Assembly: GCA_030429565.1 (NCBI GenBank)
Contig: JAUIFE010000034.1
Location: forward strand, 1-64,000
Reading direction: 5' to 3'
Length of the DNA: 64,000 bases
Origin: Holophagae bacterium
GTDB taxonomy: Bacteria > Acidobacteriota > Holophagae > Acanthopleuribacterales > Acanthopleuribacteraceae
Part shown: positions 44,390-54,200 of the stretch, piece by piece
How positions within the stretch are numbered: the stretch's first letter is position 1
Layout: every line of letters begins with the position of its first letter
Translations under genes and position numbers: made by a program
The notes under the pieces: generated by a model
Seen by the model: only the letters and a program-made list of their open reading frames with translations
Database searches by the model: none
Told to the model about the DNA's origin: nothing

Positions 44390-45682
44390 TCACAATTGGG
44401 TCGCAAGTTTCCCAGGACCGCCTGAGAGGACCAAGGAATCCACCAACAGGCCGGGAGCGGGGCCGATCACAGCCGTGAATCGCCAATCGGCGAGGTAAAT
44501 GTCGCGCCAGCGCGGATCGTCGGCCGGCAACACCGTCACGAAGCCGTCCTCGCCGACCCGATAGGCTTGGCCGCTAAACGGATTGACCAGTGAAAGCTTT
44601 TCAATTTGTTCGACGATGTGTCGCTGCTCCCACGGCAAACCGACATCGGCCAACTCGATGCGCACACGCAGGACGTCGGCACGGGCGGTAATCAGGGCAT
44701 CCATCCAAATAAAACTTTTGAGATTTAAATCTTGCATCTCTAGGAAGGTCCGCCCGATGGGGTTGAATGAGAAAATACCCACCGGTTTTGCCAATCGATG
44801 GTACGCAAAGTCGGCACGATTGAGCGGACCGGCAATGTCGCGGCAAAAGGTTTGGTGGGCGTCGTAAATGAGGTTCTGGGTGTGGCCCACATGATAGCCG
44901 CCGCCCAGCCGCCGCAGTACGGGAAAAGGCGCGTCCTCGATCTGGTTCAACCCCCGCACAAGGTACGGCGCGAACCGGGTCAACCGCACGGAATAGACCC
45001 AGTGAAGCTTGCGCCAAACATCGGTCAACAAGTCGCGGTCGGCCAAATAGGGCACCCACTCGGACGTCAATACCTCGTAAGGTGCCAGCTCGGAGAGGTA
45101 GTACTGGGCGTCGTTGAGCAGGACGTACCCCATACAGGAAAGAAACAAATCGGCATTTTGCAGATGGAAATGCGCGAGTTCAAAGGTCGCGGTAAGCGCC
45201 CGACGCCCACCGGGCAGGCGACCCGCACTAAAATCGAGGTGGGCCTGGGTCAAAAGCAGCCGTCCCAGCCGACGCGCAGAAACCATGGGGTCAACGCCAT
45301 AGGGTGAGGCCAGTTCAAACAAATGAAAGCGCGCGGCCATCGGCGCCTGGCTTTGTGCTGCCAAGGCTTGCTTCCCGCCGTTGTCATACCAACGCCAAAA
45401 ATCGGCGAGCGTATCGGCATGGGTTTCACAATAAGCACGGAGCTCGGCGAGCGGCACCCCGTCAAAGTGGGGAAAACCAAATCCGGTTCGATCCAAACGG
45501 TTGGCAAAGCCAACCAACACCTCGGCCGCCCGGTCCTCCGGCTCCGGCTGCACGACGCGGACATCTTTATCCAGGCGGCGGACCGGCTCGCGATAATAAA
45601 CATAGGGCCATACCCGATGAACAAGATACAGTGACATAAAAAGCACACTCACAAAACCCAGAACACGTATCCAGCCTGACAT
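44390..45682 (-). CDS. Membrane-anchored protein of unknown function, paralogue 3 of 3
   Basis: The product has 430 residues with the same plan: membrane helix (LGFVSVLFMSLYLVHRVWPY), then VQPEPEDRAAEVLVGF, FWRWYDNGGKQALAAQ, ADVLRVRIELADVGLPWEQR and NPFSGQAYRV. It is closer to paralogue 2 than to 1: both have HRVWPYVYYREPV/HMTWPYIYYREPI after the helix and GGYHxGHTxN with a DFCRDIAGP/TFCRDIAGP block. The ATG at 45682 has AGGAGGAG directly upstream, so it is probably the first gene of the cluster transcript. Confidence 0.55.
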   Translation of the reverse strand: MSGWIRVLGFVSVLFMSLYLVHRVWPYVYYREPVRRLDKDVRVVQPEPEDRAAEVLVGFANRLDRTGFGFPHFDGVPLAELRAYCETHADTLADFWRWYDNGGKQALAAQSQAPMAARFHLFELASPYGVDPMVSARRLGRLLLTQAHLDFSAGRLPGGRRALTATFELAHFHLQNADLFLSCMGYVLLNDAQYYLSELAPYEVLTSEWVPYLADRDLLTDVWRKLHWVYSVRLTRFAPYLVRGLNQIEDAPFPVLRRLGGGYHVGHTQNLIYDAHQTFCRDIAGPLNRADFAYHRLAKPVGIFSFNPIGRTFLEMQDLNLKSFIWMDALITARADVLRVRIELADVGLPWEQRHIVEQIEKLSLVNPFSGQAYRVGEDGFVTVLPADDPRWRDIYLADWRFTAVIGPAPGLLVDSLVLSGGPGKLATQL

Positions 45683-46281
45683 ATCTCCTCCTACTCGCAT
45701 GACCGATGGCGAACAATCGACACACCGAACAAACCGAGTAAACCCAGTATCGATGTTTGACTGAACTAAGTGCCATTTGGCATCTGTTTTCCCGCGCCGG
45801 CTTAACCAAGTGCAACAGCGTCACTCCGACAGACGACAGGCTGCCGGCGATCGTAATTCAGGTCGACTCATTCCAATAACGTGGCGAAGAACGATGCCAT
45901 CGCGCCCAACGCGATGGGTTCACCAACCATTGCCCTAACGCGAAAACAACGCGTGTAAGGACGAGGGTTGGCGCCTGGCCGTCCAGCTCTTCACCTGCCG
46001 ACGCATCAACGCCGGCTTATAAATCTACGTGCCAAACAAATAAAAATACCGTCACCCAAAGGCACCATTTTCTGTAAACCCTCGGTAAAAGGTTTCCACA
46101 CTAAACACACGATCGTCGCGTGTGCAAAGCCGGCCATTGATGTCGCTTTAAAGAAACAACAGGAATATTTCCTTCTAATAGGGTAAAAAAAACGCCATCA
46201 ATAGTGGTTCATTCGTTCATCTTTCGTCATAAAAAGAGACTGATGTACAGCAAAAAAACACAAACGCACCAGGAAAATTTA

Positions 46282-46337
46282 GCGGGCATGGCGCGGCGGG
46301 TATGGCGCGGCCGGCGTGGCGCGGCCGACGTGGCGCG
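46282..46337. repeat. 14-bp tandem repeat, four units
   Basis: Four units, GCGGGCATGGCGCG, GCGGGTATGGCGCG, GCCGGCGTGGCGCG and GCCGACGTGGCGCG, differ by one to three bases each, so the array is drifting. The period is not a multiple of three. Confidence 0.8.
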
Positions 46338-46395
46338 ACCGACTTACCGCTCGGCAAGCATTGCTTTGTTTTTGGAACAACACCGCTTTATTAAA

Positions 46396-46555
46396 CCTAA
46401 ACTGAGTGATTCGGGTGGATGAAATCGCGCAAAATGTTGGCGCGAAACGTCGTGGAAAAAGCAAAGCCATACTGGCAAGTACGGCAAGCATTTTTACGGG
46501 ACGTTGCAGCCCAGCAGGTTGTGCGATTTCGCCGGTAAGAATTGCTCAGTTTAGG
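46396..46555 (+). mobile_element. MITE-like element, 160 bp, copy B
   Basis: It starts CCTAAACTGAGTGATTC and ends GAATTGCTCAGTTTAGG, 17-bp inverted ends with few mismatches, exactly the same length as copy A and near-identical to its reverse complement. The flanks TTAAA (46391-46395) and CTAAA (46556-46560) match at four of five bases, consistent with a 5-bp target duplication that has since mutated once. Confidence 0.82.
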
Positions 46556-46697
46556 CTAAACGGCCCCGTTTGTCCTCGGCGACCACAGCATCCCACCAAC
46601 GGTTCATCGAACCGAGTCTCGATCCCACTGAAAAAAGGGGCCTGGGTTCCGCAAAAAGGCGGCAACGCGGATGCTAAGCAGCAGTAAGCCGGGAAAG

Positions 46698-46723
46698 CAC
46701 GCCGCGCGTCGGAACGCGCGGCG
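46698..46723 (-). terminator. Hairpin terminator of the first twin propeller gene
   Basis: A perfect 11-bp stem (ACGCCGCGCGT / ACGCGCGGCGT, four-base loop) lies nine bases past the stop codon at 46733. On the minus strand only a short T-run follows (GCTTTCC). The second twin has the equivalent hairpin at 51257. Confidence 0.55.
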
Positions 46724-46732
46724 TCGTTGGGT

Positions 46733-49700
46733 TTAGCGGACGCGGGTGGCAGGGATGAGCTGCGACAATGCGCCGTTTTGCAACAGGTGGACAGCGGCGG
46801 TAAAGCGCGCGCCCTCGCTTGCTTCGAGGCGCAGCGCCTTGGCCTGGGCCAAAACGTCGGTATCAAAGATCTCAGTTAGGGTGAAGGTGGTCGCCTGAGC
46901 CGCGTTGGTTGAACGGGTTTCCGTCACGTCAACGCCGTCGGCGAGATACAGGGTGAACACGATTTCATCGGCGACACCGTCGTGCTTGAGCGTGACGCGC
47001 GGTGTCTGCTCGCCGAAAAGCGGCACCATCAGCGCGGAACCCAATTCGTCATCGCGCACGGTGGGTACCCAACGCAACGACTCACCGCGCAACCACGCCA
47101 CGGTCGGCATGCCGGCGGCAAAACTCACGCTAGACAAGATGTGGTCGCGAACCAAGTCATCGACGTCGATGGCGCCGACGCGTTGCTCAGTGGAAATCGA
47201 GCCGTCTAACGCGCCCGCCGTCCAATCCAGGAAAACGCGGCTGTCCAGTTGTCGATGGTAATCGAGGCGCAAAGGACCCTGATCGGTAGGCAAATAGGGC
47301 ACGTGCCATTGGGGTTGCTGTAAACCGCGACCCATGAACCGGACATCGCCGGTGTCTTGATCGGCGGCCCACATGCGGCCGGCATCGGCATCAACCAGGT
47401 TGGTTTTGAGGTCAGGGTGGTGTGCAACCGTCTTCAAATCAAAGGGGTTGGTAACGTCAACCAGTTTGAGACCGTTGTCGCGGTCGGCCACCAACACGGC
47501 ATCCTCCATGACGGCGACATCACGGGCCAGGAACTGCGTGTTAAAAGCAGAGGCGGCATGATTGAGGTCGGAGGACCAAGGCGCATACAGGCTGAATAGG
47601 CCGCGACCGGTGTACAGCCACAGAATTTGATCACCGTGGTAAAACGCCTGATGTTCAACCCCGTCAACGAGTTGCAACACATGGACACGCTGCACAATGC
47701 TGACATCATATCCGGTGCGCAAGTCATAGGTCACCATTTCGTTATAGCCTTCAAAAAAGGTGACGAAACCATCTTCGTACGAAAAACGTTGCGGCAAGTT
47801 GTAGTGGCCCTCGTTAACCAGATTCAGTTCGGTTGGTTCGCGCCATTGGTAGAGATCCCAGTTACCGTAGCTACTAGGCGAGCCCTCCATCCCGACCATC
47901 AACATGCGGTTGGGGAAATTGGAAGCTTCAACTTGAATCACGTTCGCTTGTTCGATTTGCGCCAATGGGGTGACGTTGCCAAAGTCGTCAAGGTCATAGA
48001 AAAACAAACCCTTGCTGTCGGCCACGACGAGGGAATCGCCACCCCAGGCGAGATCGCGAATATCGTCAAAACCTTCGAGGGTTGCCAGTTCGTACAAACC
48101 GGTCAGGCGGATGCCCAACACTTTCACACTTTTGCTGTCGGCCAGCGCCACGCGCCGGCTGTATGCGTCCATGGCGCGCCACGGTCTAGCTTCGGGATTG
48201 GTCCATTGGTGAAGCACGGTGAGTGGCCCGCGCATGTCGGCATCGGCGCCGGCCGACCAGCCGAGCACACTGGCGTGACGGCCGTCGGCGTCGAAATGAA
48301 ACTGTTCGCCAATCAGGGGAATGCCGCCCTCCATTGCCACGCGGAAACGGAAGTCTCCGGCCGGCAAAATCACGACATTGGGTTCGGCCGGCTCAAGCAG
48401 AATGGGGTCTTCACCCACCACCGTGCCGGCGGCGTTTAACCTTTGAAGGCGTGCCGCGAGGGTGGACGTTTGGGTCGTCAGCGGCGTCACCACCAGCGCG
48501 CGCAAGGCGGCGGCGCCCTGAAAGGCGGGAAACACGAGGTCGGCACCAGTCTGGTCTTCAGCCACGGCGGGTTGAACCACGGATCCCTGGCGATCACGGC
48601 GTTGCAAGAAGGCCTGAACCTGTTGCGATTCGGAAGCCACTTTTAAGCTGTAACCGGTGTGATCCGGGAACAGTGCGTCGACCGACCACACCCGCGCACT
48701 GTCGCCGGGTATGGTGCGGGTGATGGTTTTCGCGGGCGCATGGCGCAGCATGGCGGTGAAGGTTAAGGTCTGTGGCAAAGGTCCTTCGTTGACAACCGTC
48801 AGTTCACTGGGAAAGTCGGTGCTGTTGCTGATCCAAGGGAAGTAACTCGGCGGCGCCACCCGCTTGAGACGCACGGCTTCCAAACGACCGGAACCACCGC
48901 CCGAAACAAACAACAAGTTGCCCTGCCAAGCGACGTCCGTGACACCGGCCATGGCGAGCTGACCGATTTGCTCGAGTTGGTGTGGCGTCCTAGCATCGAC
49001 AATCACCAGGTCCTTGCCGCCGGCGGCGACCCAACCGTCACGCTCAGCCAGGCCCGAGAGGTCATTAATCCCGCCAGTGGGGAGCCAGGTGTTCACCGTT
49101 CGCCGCAAAGGCGTGTTGTCGTCGTAGTCCAAAGCCAGCAGGTTGCCCCAGTACACAAGCACTTGGCCGTCGCGAACGATGAAGTTATCGAGTTCCAGGT
49201 GGCCGACGCCGGTGTAGACTTGGGCCACTTTGTCCAGACGTGCGGCTTCAGCATGCCAGTGCCACTGATGAACATCGGAAACACCGAGACCAAAAACCTG
49301 GTCACCCATCAGGGCGACACCCTTTAGGAAGAGGCGATGATCCATTTGTTCGTGCAGCAAGCGCGGTTGCGCCGCATTGCTCAGGTTGTAGAGTTGGAGG
49401 TGGCCGAGATCCTCGCGGTGATCGTAAAAGGTACCGACCATCAAGCGATCCTGGATGGCAACGCCGCGGAAGGAAATCGGCAGCGTGCTGAGCAAGGTCG
49501 GTTCGACTGGGTTTGAGACGTTGTAGAGATTCAGTTCATCACCCACAACAGCAAGGATATTGCCCACTAACCGCAGTTGATGAACAGGGCCGGTTTGCAG
49601 CGTCGTGATCGGGGTGAGGTTAAAGGGATCACGGCGGTCAAACAGCCAAACGGCATCGCCTTTAACCCAATAGATCACCGAACCTTTGATCGCCAAATCG

Positions 49701-50701
49701 CCGCTGTCGCCACCTTGCTCGAGGCGATAGCTGACGACCATGCCGTCGACGTCGCCGACCCAATCCTGCAGGCCTTGGGCATTGCCGGTGAACCAACGAT
49801 CCGTGCTAAGCAGCAAAACATCGTGGTGGTTGATACCATTCTCGGAGCGAACGAACAGAGGTTCGCTGTTGTCGCGCTGCTCAAACAGCCAGACGGTGTC
49901 ATCGTCATTACCCAGCGCGATGTAATGGTCATCGATGTGCCGCACAAACACCGTATCGTCGGAATCGCTGATCGGCACCGGCGTGCGCGTCGTCCAAGCG
50001 TTTTGGCTACGGACCCAACTCGCCAAGTTGTTGTTGCCTTGATCTACCGCGAAAACGGTCTGCCCCCTCACCGCCAAGCCACCGTGGGCGAAGGCCGCCG
50101 ATTCCGGCACGTCCAGTACCTGGGCGTTTTCTCGATTGCCATCGTTAAAAGCGAGCACATAAATTTGCGTCTCGCCTTGCACGATCAGGTCATCACCGTG
50201 CAGCGCCAGTTGGGTGACGGCCTCGGGCCAAGCCAACTCACGCTCGGCAAGCAATTCGCCGCCGTCATTAACCCGATAAAAACGGAGCCGGTCTCGTTGC
50301 TGAACGACCAAACGAGCGCGGTCACCGGCCCAGATCGAGGTACGCACGCTGGGTATATGTCGCAAAAGGGGCGTCACCTCGGCAGCGCCGAGCTGCACCA
50401 GTTGGACCGATGCCGTCGTGGCGATCCACAAGAATTCACCGTCAGCCTGAAGGCTTTGAATGGGGAAATCGTCGAGGAAAACACTGCCGGTGACACTTGG
50501 CCGCCCACCCTCGCCAATTTCGAGAAAATCGAGCGCGTGGGACGTCAAACCATAAAGGCCGTGGGGCCCGGACTCGATGAACCGGTAACCGTCGTTGCCC
50601 CAGGCCGCCAGACGTTCGAGGCGAACATCAACGGCTTGGACCGGCGCCACGGCGGCGAGGAACAGCATCAACCAGAGAAGCGAAACACGAATGTTAACCA
50701 T
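46733..50701 (-). CDS. Giant exported propeller protein, tandem twin 1
   Basis: The product has 1322 residues. A signal peptide (SLLWLMLFLAAVAPVQA) is followed by many LVIVDARTPHQL-, LQLYNLSNAAQPRLL- and LKLVDVTNPFDLKTV-type repeats, the LVIVD pattern of a LVIVD/beta-propeller fold; a middle strand-rich part (about 620-850) includes YFPWISNSTDFPSELTVVNE and FPDHTGYSLKVASES. No enzyme motif is recognised. It is the same length as, and closely similar throughout to, the next upstream gene (51289-55257); by eye about two-thirds of residues match. A binding or scaffold role on the cell surface is plausible. Confidence 0.72.
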   Translation of the reverse strand: MVNIRVSLLWLMLFLAAVAPVQAVDVRLERLAAWGNDGYRFIESGPHGLYGLTSHALDFLEIGEGGRPSVTGSVFLDDFPIQSLQADGEFLWIATTASVQLVQLGAAEVTPLLRHIPSVRTSIWAGDRARLVVQQRDRLRFYRVNDGGELLAERELAWPEAVTQLALHGDDLIVQGETQIYVLAFNDGNRENAQVLDVPESAAFAHGGLAVRGQTVFAVDQGNNNLASWVRSQNAWTTRTPVPISDSDDTVFVRHIDDHYIALGNDDDTVWLFEQRDNSEPLFVRSENGINHHDVLLLSTDRWFTGNAQGLQDWVGDVDGMVVSYRLEQGGDSGDLAIKGSVIYWVKGDAVWLFDRRDPFNLTPITTLQTGPVHQLRLVGNILAVVGDELNLYNVSNPVEPTLLSTLPISFRGVAIQDRLMVGTFYDHREDLGHLQLYNLSNAAQPRLLHEQMDHRLFLKGVALMGDQVFGLGVSDVHQWHWHAEAARLDKVAQVYTGVGHLELDNFIVRDGQVLVYWGNLLALDYDDNTPLRRTVNTWLPTGGINDLSGLAERDGWVAAGGKDLVIVDARTPHQLEQIGQLAMAGVTDVAWQGNLLFVSGGGSGRLEAVRLKRVAPPSYFPWISNSTDFPSELTVVNEGPLPQTLTFTAMLRHAPAKTITRTIPGDSARVWSVDALFPDHTGYSLKVASESQQVQAFLQRRDRQGSVVQPAVAEDQTGADLVFPAFQGAAALRALVVTPLTTQTSTLAARLQRLNAAGTVVGEDPILLEPAEPNVVILPAGDFRFRVAMEGGIPLIGEQFHFDADGRHASVLGWSAGADADMRGPLTVLHQWTNPEARPWRAMDAYSRRVALADSKSVKVLGIRLTGLYELATLEGFDDIRDLAWGGDSLVVADSKGLFFYDLDDFGNVTPLAQIEQANVIQVEASNFPNRMLMVGMEGSPSSYGNWDLYQWREPTELNLVNEGHYNLPQRFSYEDGFVTFFEGYNEMVTYDLRTGYDVSIVQRVHVLQLVDGVEHQAFYHGDQILWLYTGRGLFSLYAPWSSDLNHAASAFNTQFLARDVAVMEDAVLVADRDNGLKLVDVTNPFDLKTVAHHPDLKTNLVDADAGRMWAADQDTGDVRFMGRGLQQPQWHVPYLPTDQGPLRLDYHRQLDSRVFLDWTAGALDGSISTEQRVGAIDVDDLVRDHILSSVSFAAGMPTVAWLRGESLRWVPTVRDDELGSALMVPLFGEQTPRVTLKHDGVADEIVFTLYLADGVDVTETRSTNAAQATTFTLTEIFDTDVLAQAKALRLEASEGARFTAAVHLLQNGALSQLIPATRVR

Positions 50702-51026
50702 ATTTTTTTACCTTATCTTGGTGGTCGATTGGGCTAATTCCCGCACGGACAATCGACACGAATTAACTTTATAATCATGATTTAAAATCTGCGCTAACCA
50801 AAACTTCGCGCACAACCCAACAGCGCACGCGCGGTCTAACCCAAGTCTTTTTCAATGCGGCCATCATCGAGACCGCCGCCACAAATGTCGAAATTCACCG
50901 ACACGCATTCCAACGACATGCGATTCACGAATTAACCAACGAACCATCACGCAAAAATCCGTCAAGGTCGGCGGATTCGATGGAAAAAAGAAAGGCCAAG
51001 CGCGCCGGCCTATAGAGAACGGCGGC

Positions 51027-51108
51027 GCATAATGGACGCACAGCAGTCAAACGGAAATAAGAAACGTAGATCCTTGGGGGAAATAAAGCAAAAAAGAAAC
51101 CACTCCGA
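51027..51108 (-). repeat. Short dispersed repeat, copy 1
   Basis: It shares CGGCGCATA, GTCAAACGGAA, AGATCCT and TAAAGCAAAAAAG(A/G)AACCACTC with 55652-55730. On the minus strand both copies give a similar hydrophobic peptide (GFFFALFPPRI / GSFFALIPNRI), but neither has a start or ribosome site, so a non-coding element or gene remnant is likely. Confidence 0.6.
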
Positions 51109-51256
51109 AAGCGCATTGGTTTTGGCGCGGTCCACTTTGGGTTTTGCGCCGCGTTATCGATTGGCAGACATGCCAAACAAAAACACAACCCGCCACAGTA
51201 AAAACACCCAAATACCTCATCTAACTGAACCGAAGAGACATCGGTGCGGAGGAAAC

Positions 51257-51278
51257 GCCGCGCGCCGGGACGCGCGGC
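51257..51278 (-). terminator. Hairpin terminator of the second twin propeller gene
   Basis: GCCGCGCG and CGCGCGGC pair around a six-base loop 10 bases past the stop at 51289; GTTT follows on the minus strand. It corresponds in position to the hairpin at 46698, so the terminator was duplicated with the gene. Confidence 0.5.
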
Positions 51279-51288
51279 ATTGTTTGGG

Positions 51289-54200
51289 TTAGCGAACGCG
51301 AGTCGCGGGAATGAGCTGCGACAAGGTCCCGCTTTGCAACAGGTGAACCGCGGCCGAGAAGCGCGCGTCCTCACTTGCTTCGAGACGCAGCGCCTTGGCT
51401 AGGGCCAGTTGCTCGGGCTCGAACAGTTCACTTAAGGTGAAGGTCGTCGTCGGTGCAGCGTCGATGCCGAGGGCTTGCGTCACTTCGGTGCCGTCCGCCA
51501 GAAAAAGCGTGAAACGGATTTCATCGGCGACACCGCCGTGCATCAGCGTCACACGCGGCGTCTGTTCGCCCAAAAGCGGCACCACCAATGCGGAACCCAA
51601 TTCGTGGTCGCGCACCGTGGGAACCCAGCGCAACCCACCACCGTGCAGCCATGCCGCCGTCGGCATGTCTGCTGTAAAGCTGAGCGCGGCATGCGGCCCG
51701 TCACCGGCCAAGCTGTCGACGGCAATGGTGCCGATGCTTTCCGCGATGGGAATCAAACCGGCATCCGCGTCGGCCGTCCAGTGGAGGTAGTTTAAATCGG
51801 CAAGGCGACGGTGGTACTCGAGGTAAAGCACACCCAGATCCGTGGCCAGGTGAGGCACGTGCCACTGGGGTTGCGGCGTGCCGCGCAGCAGGTAACGAAC
51901 ATCGCCGTTGCTTTGATCGGCAGCCCACAGGCGGTCGGCATCGGCGGCAACGAGGTTGGTTTTGAGATCAGTAAAATGGTCTACGGTTTGCAGATCAAAC
52001 GGGTTGGTAATATCGACCAATTTGAGACCGTTGGTGCGATCGGCCACCAGCACCGCGTCTTCCATAACCGCCATTTCTTCCGCCTGAAACAGCGGGCTGA
52101 AACCGAAGTAGGCTTGACTGTAATCGGGGAACCAAGGCCGGTACAGGCTGTACAAACCACGGTGCGGATGCAACCACAACACCTGGTTGCCGTGGATGAT
52201 GGTCTGGTGGTTACCGGCGTCGACCAACAGTTGGTGGTACAAGCGTTGTTCGGTGGTCACGGTGGGGGCGTTGCGCATGTCCAGAATGATCACTTCTTGG
52301 TAAGGTTCAAAGAAGCTAAAGAAACCACGCTCAAACGAGAAACGCTGCGGCAAGCCGTAATCCCCCTCGGCGATGCGCTGCAGTTTACCGGGTTCAGACC
52401 AATCATAGAGGTGCCAGTTGCCGTACCGGAAGCCCACCTCAAAGCCGACCATCAGATGACGGTTGGGGAAACGAGACACTTCGATCTGAACGATCTTGTC
52501 CTGTTGGATTTGGGCCAATTCGGTAACGGTCCCAAAGTCGTCAACATCGTAAATGAACACACCTTGGCTGTCAGCGACGACGAGGTAATTGTCGCCCCAG
52601 GTGAGATCGCGGATATCGTCAAAGCCGTCGATGGAGGCCTGTTCGTACAAACCGGTCAGCCGCGCACCCAAGACTTTGACACTTTTGGCATCGGCCAGCG
52701 CTACGCGATCAAAGGACGAGGCCATGGCGCGCCACGGCTTGGCGTCGGGATTGACCCACTGATGGTGGACGGTAAGCGGCGCGCGCATGGCGCTATCGGC
52801 ACCGGCCGACCAACCGAGCACACTGGCATGACCGCCGTCGCTGTCGAAGTGAAACTGTTCGCCGAGCAGCGGAACTTCCTGCTCAACAGCGACGCGAAAA
52901 CGGAAATCCCCTTCTGGCAGGAAGACCACGTTTGGTTCGCCAGGTCGCAAAAAGGCGGGAAATTCACCAGACCGGGAGCCGTTGCTGCGCAGCATTTCAA
53001 TGCGGGCCAGCAAGGGCGAAGAACCCGTGCGAAGCGGCGTCACGACGATCACGCGCAAAGCGGCGGCGCCCTGAAAGGCGGGAAACACGAGGTCGGTTCC
53101 GGCCTTGTCGGCGAGGACGGCGGGTTGCACAACGGAACCCTGACGATCGCGCCGTTGCAGGAAGGCCTGCACCTTTTGCGATTCGGAAGCCACTTTTAAG
53201 CTGTAGCCGGTGTGGCCCGGAAACAAGGATTCGACCGACCAAACCTGGGCACTGTCACCGGGGACCGTACGCGTGATGGTTTGCGCTGGTGCGTTGCGCA
53301 ACATGGCGGTGAAGGTTAGGGTCTGGGCCAAAGGACCTTCATTGACGACGGTCAAGTCACTGGGGTAGTCAGGGCTATTGCTGATCCAAGGGAAGTAAAT
53401 CGGTGGCACAACCTGCTTGAGGCGCACCACTTCTAAACGGCCGGAGCCGCCGCTTGAAACGAACAGCAGATTGCCTAGCCACGCGGTATCGCGCACGCCG
53501 GCCATGGTTAAGCGGCCGATTTCCTCGAGTTGGTGCGGCGTGTTGGTGTCGACCACCACGAGGTCCTTGCCACCAACGGCAACCAAGCCATTGCGATAAT
53601 CCAGGCGTGAAGCGTTAAAAAGGCTGCCGCCGGCGATATAGGTGTTCACCGTTGGGCGCAAGGCGGTGTTTTCGTCGTAATCCAGCGCCATCAGGTTACC
53701 GCTGCTCCAGTAAGTCAGCACTTGGCCGTCGCGAACGGTGAAGTTATCGTGCTCCACGTGGCCGGTGCCGGTGTATACCTGGGCCACTTTCTCCAAGCGC
53801 GCAGCGTCGGCATGCCATTGATATTGGTAAACATCGGAATAACCCAGGCCAAAAACCTGGTCACCCGACAGAGCAACATCCTTAAAGAAAATTTGGTCGG
53901 TCAGCTCATGCAGCAATTGCGGTTCGGCCGCATTGCTCAGGTTGTAGAGCTGCAGGTGACCGCGATCCGCGCGATAATCGAAATAGAAACCGACCAAAAG
54001 ACGCTCCTGCATGGCGACACCGGCGAAGGAAATCGGCAGCGTGCTGAGCAATTGCGGTTCGAAGGGGTTTGAGACGTTGTACAAACTCAGCACATCACCC
54101 ACAACGGCAAGCACGTTGCCTTCCAGGCGCAACTGATGGACGGGACCGGTTTGCAAGGTCCCTAGCGGGGTCGGGTTAAAAGGATCGCGGCGATCAAACA

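Larger units (their letters stand above)
45683..46732. other. 1,050-bp gap with short repeats and a MITE-like element
   Basis: No gene is supported. It contains a 14-bp tandem repeat (46282-46337), MITE-like copy B (46396-46555) and a hairpin that probably terminates the propeller gene ending at 46733. Confidence 0.55.
50702..51288. other. 587-bp region between the twin genes
   Basis: It contains the promoter region of twin 1, similar to that upstream of twin 2 (shared CTTGGTGGTCGA, GACTTTATA/AACTTTATA and CCAAGTCTTTTTC-type blocks), a short dispersed repeat at 51027-51108 and the terminator hairpin of twin 2. No gene is supported; the frame at 50925-51374 overlaps these elements. Confidence 0.55.

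Noticed and set aside
50925..51374. 149-codon minus-strand frame overlapping the 3' end of twin 2
   Set aside because: It overlaps the conserved C-terminus of the 1322-residue protein in another frame plus a dispersed repeat; no start site.
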